Source of the DNA: Eubacteriales bacterium
Lineage (GTDB): Bacteria > Bacillota > Clostridia > Peptostreptococcales > Anaerovoracaceae
NCBI GenBank assembly: GCA_028692535.1
Contig: JAQUXD010000019.1
Coordinates: 10,506-19,189 of the forward strand
Reading direction: 5' to 3'
Length of the DNA: 8,684 bases
This document shows positions 1 to 6,571 of the stretch, piece after piece. Position 1 is the stretch's first letter. Each line of letters opens with the position of its first letter. The position numbers and the translations under genes are program-made. Below the pieces are notes generated by a model. That model saw only the letters and a list, made by a program, of their open reading frames with translations, was not told where the DNA came from and did not search any database.

Positions 1-1469
1 TTTTCCCGCCTCAGTGTGAACCAGAAGCAACTGCCCTCACCTTCTCTGCTTTCCACGCCAAATTCGGCGCCGTGAAGCTGTAAAATCTCCTTCGTGATGG
101 AGAGTCCCAGCCCGGATCCTTTCGAGAGGGTCCTCGTACTCTGCTTGCTGGCCTGCTGATAACGGTCCCAAATTCGCTCAAGTTCTTCTGCGGGAATGCC
201 GATGCCCCGGTCTTCCACCGCCACCCGAATGCGGTCGTTCACATCACGCAACGTTACTCGGACCATTTTCTTTTCCATGCTGTAACGAACAGCGTTGGCA
301 ATCAGATTGTGGAGAACCTGTGACAGTCGGCGGGCGTCACCCCGGACCCAGACCGGAGTCTCGGGGGATTCCAGTTCGAACCGGTATTCATCCAGTTCTT
401 CCAATACGCGGAACGTGTTCAATACCTGGTCTGCCAGTTCTTTCATGTCCAAAGGTTCCAGCACCATGACATCCACGCCGGACTGGATTTTTGAAAGCGT
501 CAGGATATCGCCCACCAATTCATCCAGCCGATCGGCTTCTTCGATGATCACGCCCAGATGCATGTTTCTCTTTTCCGGATTTTCTCCGGAGATATCCCGG
601 ACCAGTTCCGCATAGGATTTCACCATGGTCAAGGGCGTACGAAGGTCGTGAGAGACGTTGGCCAGCAAGTCTCTTTGCAGATCCTCGGACTTAGACAATT
701 CCTGAGCCGTATGGGTCAGCGTCGTGGCCAGTTCGTCGATCTCCGTATAGTTTCCGCCCTGGAAGCGTACGTCATACTCGCCGCGTGCCAACTGTTCGGC
801 ACTGTCCCGGATCCGGATCAGTGGACGGGACAGGCGGCCGGACAGCCACAAGGCGAGTAAAACCGCCAGCATCAGCGAAGCGGCTGTCACCAGAAACAAC
901 TGCTGCGCCAGAATCTGCACCGTACTGTCCACCGGGTACAACGGCGCGAATGCATAAATGAACAGATCCTCCCGGTATGTGCTTTTTGCCAAGGCCGCAT
1001 AGACCAGCGTACGGGTATCCTGGCGTGTATTTTCCACATAGAAGTGGACTTTTTTTTCCGGGCTGGCCAGAATAAGTTCCCGAGCCTTTTCGCGCTCCGC
1101 CGTTCCGCCGATAAACATGCGGCCGGGCCGATCTGAGTCCGTGGAGGAGGTGATGCGAAGCAAGCCGTCTGCCGTTTCCAGATAAAAGTAGGTGTCATTC
1201 TCGTAGGACAACTCCCAGATATCCAGACACAGTTGATCCACATCCAATTCCGGACTGTAGGCATAGGTACGGGATACGGATTCCACCAGGCGTTGGACCT
1301 GGCGCTTCATGGCCGTCTCGTAGTAGGCATCCATAAAAGCGATCTGAAGCAGCCACAGGACAGCCATCAGCGCCACCGCAAACAAAAGGAAATACAAAGT
1401 GAGCTTAAACTTTAAGCTCTTGGTGTCAATTGTTTTCCTTTTTCCCGGATCAGGACCGGTCTTCGCCAT
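1..1469 (-). CDS. Transmembrane sensor histidine kinase (PhoR/VanS-like), 3' end cut by window edge
   Basis: The frame stays open from an ATG at 1469 to the left edge, giving 489 residues with no stop. Only the extreme C-terminus is missing, because the ATP-binding domain is already complete. A short basic N-terminus is followed by membrane helix 1 (about 22-43), an extracytoplasmic sensor region of roughly 140 residues (44-186), helix 2 (about 189-210) and a HAMP linker (about 211-263). The H-box NVSHDLRTPL puts the phospho-accepting His at 274. The N-box HNLIANAVRYS is at 387-397, G1 DRGIGIP at 420-426, and G2 GSGLGLSI at 451-458, so both kinase functions look intact. It should autophosphorylate and pass phosphate to the response regulator encoded just upstream. 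Its start overlaps the end of that gene by 20 bases and has only a weak Shine-Dalgarno, which suggests translational coupling. A non-standard ATT codon 13 codons in has a better placed AAAAAGGAAAA stretch, so the start is less certain than the rest. The sensor region matches no ligand-binding family I can name. Confidence 0.93.
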   Translation of the reverse strand, partial: MAKTGPDPGKRKTIDTKSLKFKLTLYFLLFAVALMAVLWLLQIAFMDAYYETAMKRQVQRLVESVSRTYAYSPELDVDQLCLDIWELSYENDTYFYLETADGLLRITSSTDSDRPGRMFIGGTAEREKARELILASPEKKVHFYVENTRQDTRTLVYAALAKSTYREDLFIYAFAPLYPVDSTVQILAQQLFLVTAASLMLAVLLALWLSGRLSRPLIRIRDSAEQLARGEYDVRFQGGNYTEIDELATTLTHTAQELSKSEDLQRDLLANVSHDLRTPLTMVKSYAELVRDISGENPEKRNMHLGVIIEEADRLDELVGDILTLSKIQSGVDVMVLEPLDMKELADQVLNTFRVLEELDEYRFELESPETPVWVRGDARRLSQVLHNLIANAVRYSMEKKMVRVTLRDVNDRIRVAVEDRGIGIPAEELERIWDRYQQASKQSTRTLSKGSGLGLSITKEILQLHGAEFGVESREGEGSCFWFTLRRE

Positions 1470-2139
1470 CTTCAAATTTATAACCGATTCCTCTCACTGT
1501 AATGATCTTGTCTCTGTACAGACCCAGTCTTCCCCGAAGGTTTTTGATGTGGGTATCGATAGTCCGGTCATCGCCGAAGTAATCATAACCCCAGATATCC
1601 TGCAGGAGCTTGTCTCGAGACATGGCGATATTGCGATTTCGGATCAAATAGGAAAGCAGCTCGTATTCCTTGAGTGTCAGGTCGATGCGCTCTCCGTCCA
1701 ACGTGACGGTTCTGGAAGCGGTGTGCACCACCAGACCGCCGGAGCGAAATTCCAGGGCATCCATATTCTCCAGGCTGCGCTTCCGCCGAGCCAATACCGC
1801 CGAGATTCTGGCCATCAGCTCTTTGGGGCTGAACGGTTTGACCACGTAGTCGTCGATGCCCAGCTCAAAGCCAAACAGCTTGTCGTACTCCTCGCCCCGG
1901 GCCGACAGCATGATCACCGGCACATCTTTTTCTCTGCGAATTTCTTTGCAGGCCGTGAATCCATCGAGCCGGGGCATCATGATATCCAGGATGATCAGAT
2001 CAAAATCTTCCTTCAGCGCGATGTTCACGGCTTCCATGCCGTCTGCAGCTTCCCGTACTTCGTGATGATTGAATTCGGCATATTCGCGAATCACTTCCCG
2101 AATTTTTTCTTCGTCATCCACGATCAAAATTTTCGCCAT
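1450..2139 (-). CDS. OmpR/PhoB-family response regulator
   Basis: This 229-residue protein has the standard OmpR layout. The receiver domain (about 1-115) has the acidic pocket DDE at 8-10, the phospho-accepting Asp52 in LDIMMPRLDG, the switch Ser79 in VIMLSA, and Lys101 in VVKPFSP. After a short linker comes a winged-helix DNA-binding domain (about 128-226), with the recognition helix around DRTIDTHIKNLRGRLG (191-206) and the wing ending in TVRGIGYKFE. Phosphorylation by the overlapping downstream kinase gene product should promote dimer binding to direct repeats. The start is well supported: AGGAG lies 6 bases before the ATG, within a purine-rich leader. The leader carries three direct repeats at 11-bp spacing, so autoregulation is likely (inference). 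Because the gene sits next to an export cassette, that cassette is a reasonable second target. Several named families (PhoP, VanR, WalR and others) share this architecture, so I give no gene name. Confidence 0.96.
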   Translation of the reverse strand: MAKILIVDDEEKIREVIREYAEFNHHEVREAADGMEAVNIALKEDFDLIILDIMMPRLDGFTACKEIRREKDVPVIMLSARGEEYDKLFGFELGIDDYVVKPFSPKELMARISAVLARRKRSLENMDALEFRSGGLVVHTASRTVTLDGERIDLTLKEYELLSYLIRNRNIAMSRDKLLQDIWGYDYFGDDRTIDTHIKNLRGRLGLYRDKIITVRGIGYKFEDGEDRS

Positions 2140-2166
2140 GGGTCGCTCCTTTCTCCGTTATCGTCC

Positions 2167-2172
2167 ATTGTA
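2167..2172 (-). promoter_or_regulatory. Candidate -10 box for the response regulator/kinase operon
   Basis: On the minus strand TACAAT (5 of 6 to TATAAT) lies about 28 bases before the response-regulator ATG, which would give a leader of roughly 20 bases. The hexamer 17 bases upstream is ACCGTT, a poor -35. It falls inside the array of direct repeats, the arrangement expected of an activator-dependent promoter in which a PhoB-like protein replaces the -35 contact. This is inferred from sequence only. Confidence 0.45.
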
Positions 2173-2187
2173 CGTCTGTTCCGTGTT

Positions 2188-2220
2188 GAAACGGTGAACC
2201 CCTTGTAAAAACGGTATGAA
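2188..2220 (-). promoter_or_regulatory. Three 11-bp direct repeats, candidate OmpR/PhoB-type operator
   Basis: Read on the minus strand, three consecutive 11-mers occur: TTCATACCGTT (2220-2210), TTTACAAGGGG (2209-2199) and TTCACCGTTTC (2198-2188). Their first parts share a TTyAyaM-like core. Eleven-base spacing with TTCAC/TTTACA-like cores is characteristic of binding sites for PhoB/PhoP-class regulators (known for that family). The array ends 15 bases before the TACAAT box and covers the position of a missing -35. The natural candidate ligand is the response regulator encoded immediately downstream. The first unit is also part of an arm of the adaptor gene's terminator hairpin. Repeats this short can arise by chance, so confidence is moderate. 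Confidence 0.45.
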
Positions 2221-2242
2221 GCGGAAAGGCCTCATACCGTTT
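2207..2242 (-). terminator. Rho-independent terminator of the exporter genes
   Basis: An 11-bp perfect inverted repeat (arms 2242-2232 and 2219-2209, AAACGGTATGA and its complement) encloses a 12-base loop. On the minus strand it ends in five consecutive T residues. It begins 6 bases after the adaptor stop codon, where an intrinsic terminator of the ABC cassette is expected. The stem is only moderately G+C rich and the T run is short, so read-through into the two-component genes is possible. The plus strand has no T run, so the signal is directional. Confidence 0.7.
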
Positions 2243-2248
2243 CAATCC

Positions 2249-3337
2249 TCACTTTTCTTTGATGCGCGTGCCGTCGGTCAGATCCGACGGAGGCGAGGCC
2301 AGCACACGATCCCCCGCTGAGAGCCCCTCGATGATCTCCACGTATTCCTCTCCTTCCAGCCCCACAATCACAGGAGTCTGGACCGCTTTTCCGCCGGCTG
2401 CCACGTAGACCCAGGATGCCTCTTCGATCTGAAATACCGCAGCAGAAGGGACTGATACGACTTGCAGCGCTTCCCGCACGATGATGCGGACATCCACACT
2501 GCTCCCCAGTCTGGGAGTCGCCTCTTCCGGCAGCGCCACTTCGACCCGGACACGCTTTTGCACGATGCCCAGGGACGAGACGTGATCCGTCGCCTTAATG
2601 CCCACGTGATCGACCCGCGCCTGATCTGTGATCTCATCTCCGTCTGCCAGGACCGTTGCGTGCATCCCTTCCGTGATCTGATCCGCATCCGAAGAGATCA
2701 TGTGGAGCAGGACGATACGATCCTCCAGTCCGCCCACTTCGGCCAGCGATGCTCCCGGTGCCGCTGTTTCGCCTTCGCGCACGTACACGGCAGTGATCAC
2801 GCCGGACAGCGGAGAAACGACACCGTCAGCCCCGGTAGCGCTGTTGAGGCTGTCGGCAGAATAGCCCAGAGAAGCCAGCTGGGCGGACAGTTGCCTGGTG
2901 ACAGCCAGAGACTGGGTGTATTCCATCTGGCTGACAGCCCCTTCTTCGTATAGGATACGGTTGCTGTCCGACAGGGCCTTCGCAGCGATATACTGAGCGT
3001 AAACACCCTGGGCTTGAGCCCGGATGCCTGCCACCTCCGATGTCGGAGCAAAATCGCTGAAAGACAGGATCAAATCCCCGGCCAGGACGCTCTGACCCTC
3101 TTTTACAAGGATCTCGCCCACAGTCCCTGAGCCTTTGGCCACCACGGTCACGGCGCTTCTGGATTCCACCTGTCCGGCCTCCTCCACGACCTCGTATACA
3201 TCCCGGAGCGCGGCGTCGGCCAATACGACTTCCGTTCCACCGGTCAGATAGAACCCTGCCGCGCCCAGCGCAGTTGCGGCCAGGATCGCAAGCAATAGGA
3301 TCCATTGCTTTTTTGTGAGCTTTTTGATCTTTTTCAT
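2249..3337 (-). CDS. HlyD/MacA-like membrane-fusion (adaptor) subunit of an ABC exporter
   Basis: The protein is 362 residues, with a Lys-rich cytoplasmic start and a single membrane anchor (about 12-31). There is no lipobox cysteine. The first half of the lipoyl/barrel-sandwich domain is about 45-96 (VVAKGSGTVGEILVKEGQSV). A short alpha-helical hairpin follows (about 100-158), then the second lipoyl half (about 171-202, VVSPLSGVITAVYVREGE), a beta-barrel domain (about 205-290) and a membrane-proximal domain (about 292-356). This is the order seen in MacA/RND-type adaptors. The hairpin is much shorter than in Gram-negative adaptors that reach a TolC channel, which fits a monoderm host. The adaptor should bind the large extracytoplasmic part of the permease encoded upstream. 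It starts at an ATG behind AAGAAGGG, 97 bases after the permease stop, and that gap carries a plausible promoter. A terminator hairpin follows the stop closely. Family assignment is secure; the substrate is unknown. Confidence 0.93.
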   Translation of the reverse strand: MKKIKKLTKKQWILLLAILAATALGAAGFYLTGGTEVVLADAALRDVYEVVEEAGQVESRSAVTVVAKGSGTVGEILVKEGQSVLAGDLILSFSDFAPTSEVAGIRAQAQGVYAQYIAAKALSDSNRILYEEGAVSQMEYTQSLAVTRQLSAQLASLGYSADSLNSATGADGVVSPLSGVITAVYVREGETAAPGASLAEVGGLEDRIVLLHMISSDADQITEGMHATVLADGDEITDQARVDHVGIKATDHVSSLGIVQKRVRVEVALPEEATPRLGSSVDVRIIVREALQVVSVPSAAVFQIEEASWVYVAAGGKAVQTPVIVGLEGEEYVEIIEGLSAGDRVLASPPSDLTDGTRIKEK

Positions 3338-3360
3338 GTCGTTGCCCTTCTTCTTTCATC

Positions 3361-3389
3361 AGTGTAGCACAGCCGGCGTCTCGCTTCAA
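3361..3389 (-). promoter_or_regulatory. Candidate sigma-A-type promoter before the adaptor gene
   Basis: On the minus strand TTGAAG (3389-3384, 4 of 6 to TTGACA) is followed after exactly 17 bases by TACACT (3366-3361, 4 of 6 to TATAAT). A TG one base before the -10 gives the extended form TGCTACACT. Transcription would start near 3354, about 17 bases before the ATG at 3337. A 5-bp inverted repeat GCTTC-n5-GAAGC (3383-3397) overlaps the -35 and could be an operator half-site pair. The adaptor may therefore be made separately from the ATPase and permease. Confidence 0.45.
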
Positions 3390-3434
3390 TCCGAAGCAAT
3401 TGGAATGAGCTGCCCCGGTTAAAGGGAACATCGG

Positions 3435-5813
3435 TTAGGATGTCCGGTTTTTCAGAGCCAGTAAAAAGTCCAACTTTCGAATCTTTTCGAAAGTAGCAAA
3501 TTGCGCCACCAGGAGAAACGCTACCGTAAAACCAAGAGAGCGCAATGTGGCGCCGGGAGTCGGCGTCAAGTAAAGGGTGTATAAGTCTGAGCTGAAGGAT
3601 TCCGCAAAATACGTGGTCATCGCATAACCCATGGGAATACCTGCCACAATACCCGCAATGGATATGATGATGTTCTCAGACAGGATCATTCGGAAAATCT
3701 CATCCTTCCCAAAGCCCATCACTCTAAGCGAGGAGAATTCCATTTTACGCTCACCGATGGAAACGATGGTGGCATTGTACACGATGGAAAAGCCCAAAAC
3801 GCCGGACAGCATCACCAGTACACCGATCATGATGGACATCAGTCCGGTATATTCGGAAAACATATCTTTCATATCCTGGGACGAAAGGATCGTAGAAACG
3901 TTTTCCATTTCCCGAAGCTTGGCGACAACATCCGGATCTTCCGTGTTGATATATACGCCGTTGATCGCTCCGTGTTCCATGAGCCGGTCCCCCATGTCCG
4001 TCAAATCCATGTAAGCGTTCATGCCCATGGTCTGCTTCACGATATCCTGTACGGTCAAGTAGGCTTCCTTCTCGCCGGCAAGAAAAGATTTCGCCAGGAG
4101 CCGGTCTCCCGGCGCCACGTCCAATGCTTTGGCCAGATTCTCGGTGATGAGCACCTGCCCGCCGCGAGGCACGATTTTCTGCTCCCGGCGATCTCTCAGG
4201 TTGAAGACCCGGCTGTCCGAAGCCACGCCGATCATCACCACTGTTTTTTCCCGATTCCCCACCGAAAACTCGAAGGGCTGCTCGATGCGTCCTTCCACAT
4301 AGGTCGGGTCGGACAGTTCATGGAGAAGATCCCGCCGAACGGTATTCAGAAGAGGCCGGGAAAAGCTGACGTTGTAATCCATGGTCTGATATTCCTCGTA
4401 CTGTTTGACCATCATCTCGTCGATGATCCCCGGCATGGTCATGGTAAACATCAATGTACCGTAAGTGAGCGAGACGCCCATCAGCACGAACAGAGACCGC
4501 TTTTTGTTTCGAAATACGTTCTTCATCACCAGCTTTTGGCTGAATCGAAGACGCTTCCAAAGAAAGGGCAAAGACTCCAGAAAGATCCGCTTTCCTTCCC
4601 GCGGAGATTCCGACTGCATGGATTCCGCAGGCAGAATCCGCAGAGAGCCACGGGCACCGTACGCACCGAAGGCCATGCAAAAGATGCAAGACAAAAGCAA
4701 GCCGCCAACGATAAATGCCCAATAGATCTTCATCCCGTAGCTGGGGATCTCAAAGAAGTCCGCATACATGGTCGTCATATAGCCTGCGATCTGATAGCCC
4801 AGCAGGATGCCGGCCATACCGCCGATCAGACCGGCAGTCAGGGCGTATTTGACGTAATGCCCCAAAACGGAACGATTCGAGTATCCGATGGCCTTCATGA
4901 CGCCGATCTTGATCCGGTCCTTTTTTACCATACGGGAGACCATCATGGCGATCACCGATGCGGCAACCAAAAGAAACAAGATCGGTATACTCACACCCAT
5001 GCCCTTGAGTCCGTTGATCTCCTCGCCGATCAATGCGTTGGACAACTGGTCTTTCCTGAGAACTGAGGCTTTATGACCGTAAGGCTCCGCTTTTTTCTCG
5101 ATGTCGTCGATCAAATCATCCTCGGTCAGCCCTGGGCGGAAATGCCCTTGGTGATCCAAGTCGTAGAGAAAAAATACTTCATTATAAGCTCCGTACATGC
5201 CTAGCAGTTGCATGGCCAACAGCTCGTCCACATACACGACTCCGTATCCTTCTTCGGCCGGCATCATGGATTGGATGCTCTCAATCAAGTAAATAAATTC
5301 AGGACTGTAGGCAATGCCCACGACCCGTAGCGAGCAGCGCAGACCATTCACCTGGATGACGATATCATCGCCTACGCTGATCTTTCTCCCGTCGGCAAAC
5401 TGGGAGAGGATCACCGCTTCGTTGTTGGGATCCTGGATGCTGCGGCCTTCCCGCATCAGAAGTTGATTGATCTCATAGCCTTCGGACGGCATGCTCAAAA
5501 GCTTTACGTTTACCCGGTCGGCGTTTTCGGCAATAAAAGGAACCTCGGCAGTGATCCGACCCTCCGCCGCGCGGATCCCGGGCATGGATCGCAAATCGTC
5601 GATCAACGATGCGGGAATCTGATCCACGGAGATCGAAAAATCCATAAACCCGTTTTCCTGATAATACCGATCCTTGGAATCGTCCAGATTAAAGCCGGCC
5701 AGGGAGATCGCCGTGAACATGGCGATCCCCATGGCAATGACGACCAACACTGCGATGAACTGGGCTTTGGAATGTTTGATCATGCGCCAGAGCATGAGAT
5801 CCATTTTACGCAT
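3435..5813 (-). CDS. ABC exporter permease with duplicated FtsX/MacB-type modules
   Basis: The protein is 792 residues with about eight membrane helices in two 1+3 sets. The first set is helix 1 (about 18-40), a large extracytoplasmic MacB-PCD-like domain (about 42-272), then helices at about 274-293, 322-345 and 365-388. The second set is a helix at about 440-460, another extracytoplasmic domain (about 462-655), then helices at about 657-683, 712-735 and 757-776. Coupling-helix-like stretches IGVMKAIGYSNRSVL (303-317) and FSSLRVMGFGKDEIF (693-707) sit at the same place in each module and should contact the ATPase. This internal duplication makes it about twice the length of MacB/YknZ-type permeases, which have one module per chain, so a single chain could form the whole membrane part. 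Its start is 5 bases after the ATPase stop with no recognisable Shine-Dalgarno, which suggests translational coupling; Met4 is an alternative start. Function is inferred as type VII-style mechanotransmission or efflux; the substrate is unknown. Confidence 0.94.
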   Translation of the reverse strand: MRKMDLMLWRMIKHSKAQFIAVLVVIAMGIAMFTAISLAGFNLDDSKDRYYQENGFMDFSISVDQIPASLIDDLRSMPGIRAAEGRITAEVPFIAENADRVNVKLLSMPSEGYEINQLLMREGRSIQDPNNEAVILSQFADGRKISVGDDIVIQVNGLRCSLRVVGIAYSPEFIYLIESIQSMMPAEEGYGVVYVDELLAMQLLGMYGAYNEVFFLYDLDHQGHFRPGLTEDDLIDDIEKKAEPYGHKASVLRKDQLSNALIGEEINGLKGMGVSIPILFLLVAASVIAMMVSRMVKKDRIKIGVMKAIGYSNRSVLGHYVKYALTAGLIGGMAGILLGYQIAGYMTTMYADFFEIPSYGMKIYWAFIVGGLLLSCIFCMAFGAYGARGSLRILPAESMQSESPREGKRIFLESLPFLWKRLRFSQKLVMKNVFRNKKRSLFVLMGVSLTYGTLMFTMTMPGIIDEMMVKQYEEYQTMDYNVSFSRPLLNTVRRDLLHELSDPTYVEGRIEQPFEFSVGNREKTVVMIGVASDSRVFNLRDRREQKIVPRGGQVLITENLAKALDVAPGDRLLAKSFLAGEKEAYLTVQDIVKQTMGMNAYMDLTDMGDRLMEHGAINGVYINTEDPDVVAKLREMENVSTILSSQDMKDMFSEYTGLMSIMIGVLVMLSGVLGFSIVYNATIVSIGERKMEFSSLRVMGFGKDEIFRMILSENIIISIAGIVAGIPMGYAMTTYFAESFSSDLYTLYLTPTPGATLRSLGFTVAFLLVAQFATFEKIRKLDFLLALKNRTS

Positions 5814-5818
5814 AACAG

Positions 5819-6523
5819 CTACCAGGTAATCTCTTCGGGCGAAAGCGGCGTCGGATTGCTTCGGTCTTCCACGATCTCACCGCTGCGCATACGAAACACC
5901 CGATCCGCCATGTCTGCGATCCCGGCGTTGTGGGTGATCACGATGACGGTCTTTCCCATATCTTTATTGATTTTGGCCAGCAAAGCCAAGATGGTAACAC
6001 CGGTCTGAAAATCCAGGGCGCCGGTGGGTTCGTCGCAAAGCAGCAGGTCCGGATTTTTGGCGATGGCTCTGGCAATGGAAACCCGCTGTTGTTCCCCCCC
6101 GCTCATCTGAGACGGAAAGTGTTCCGCCCGTTCTTTCAATCCCACGGCCTCCATGATCTGGTCGATATCCAAAGGATTCTCGGCGATCTCCGTCGCCAGT
6201 TCCACGTTTTCTCTGGCTGTCAGACTGGCCATAATGTTATAGAACTGGAACACGAAGCCGACCTTTGTCCGCCGGTATTGGGTCAGTTCCTTGTCGCTTA
6301 GGCTCGTGACGGTCTGTCCGGATACGATCACCTCTCCCGAATCCGGCACATCCATGCCGCCCAATATGTTCAGCAGCGTGCTCTTGCCCGAGCCGGACGG
6401 ACCCAGAATGACCACGAAGGAACCTTCCTCCACAGCAAAATTTGCGCCTCGCAGCGCCCGAACCTCCACTTCTCCCATCTGGTAGCTTTTTTTTAAGTTT
6501 TTTGCTTCGAGTATGATACCCAT
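5819..6523 (-). CDS. ABC exporter ATPase, MacB/LolD class
   Basis: This 234-residue nucleotide-binding protein has every expected motif: Walker A GPSGSGKST (41-49), Q-loop Gln93 in FVFQFYN, signature MSGGEQQR (140-147), Walker B LLLCDEPTG with Asp164 and catalytic Glu165, D-loop ALD (169-171) and switch His198 in VITHN. The YNIMASLTARENVELA stretch (95-110) is typical of the LolD/MacB/FtsE branch that works with FtsX-type permeases. It should power the adjoining permease as a homodimer at the inner face of the membrane. Its start at 6523 has a good GAGGAG site about 7 bases upstream. The radA stop is only 48 bases further upstream, with no convincing promoter between, so transcription may come from radA or from a promoter inside it. 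A G+C-rich hairpin lies just before the Shine-Dalgarno. Confidence 0.97.
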   Translation of the reverse strand: MGIILEAKNLKKSYQMGEVEVRALRGANFAVEEGSFVVILGPSGSGKSTLLNILGGMDVPDSGEVIVSGQTVTSLSDKELTQYRRTKVGFVFQFYNIMASLTARENVELATEIAENPLDIDQIMEAVGLKERAEHFPSQMSGGEQQRVSIARAIAKNPDLLLCDEPTGALDFQTGVTILALLAKINKDMGKTVIVITHNAGIADMADRVFRMRSGEIVEDRSNPTPLSPEEITW

Positions 6524-6537
6524 GGATCTCTCCTCAC

Positions 6538-6553
6538 CGGTCCGGTCGGACCG
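6538..6553 (-). other. Short G+C-rich hairpin just before the ATPase ribosome-binding site
   Basis: The minus-strand RNA would read CGGUCC-GACC-GGACCG, a 6-bp perfect stem with a 4-base loop, ending one base before GUGAGGAG. No T run follows, so it is not a usual terminator. It lies between the radA stop and the ATPase start and could tune translation, pausing or message stability; no function is shown. Confidence 0.4.
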
Positions 6554-6571
6554 TGCATCAGGATGTTCAAA

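Noticed and set aside
887..1264. Minus-strand frame (125 codons) within the kinase region as a separate small gene
   Set aside because: The kinase frame is continuous through this stretch with sensor domain and helix 2. The alternative frame is Trp/Arg/Ser-rich and featureless.
1399..2208. Plus-strand open frame (269 codons) opposite the response regulator
   Set aside because: It is fully antisense to a textbook OmpR-family gene and runs through its promoter region. The product has no recognisable motif.
2826..3431. Minus-strand frame (201 codons) starting in the permease-adaptor gap
   Set aside because: It overlaps the adaptor in another frame and is very rich in Gly and Arg, as expected of an out-of-frame reading. 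The adaptor frame has the real domains.
3972..5066. Long plus-strand open frame (364 codons) opposite the permease gene
   Set aside because: It is rich in His, Arg and Gln and low in hydrophobic cores, has no recognisable domain, and lies wholly antisense to a gene with clear membrane helices and coupling motifs. It is a codon-bias shadow.
6538..6553. Hairpin after radA as an intrinsic terminator
   Set aside because: No T run follows the stem on the minus strand; the next bases are the ATPase ribosome-binding site.
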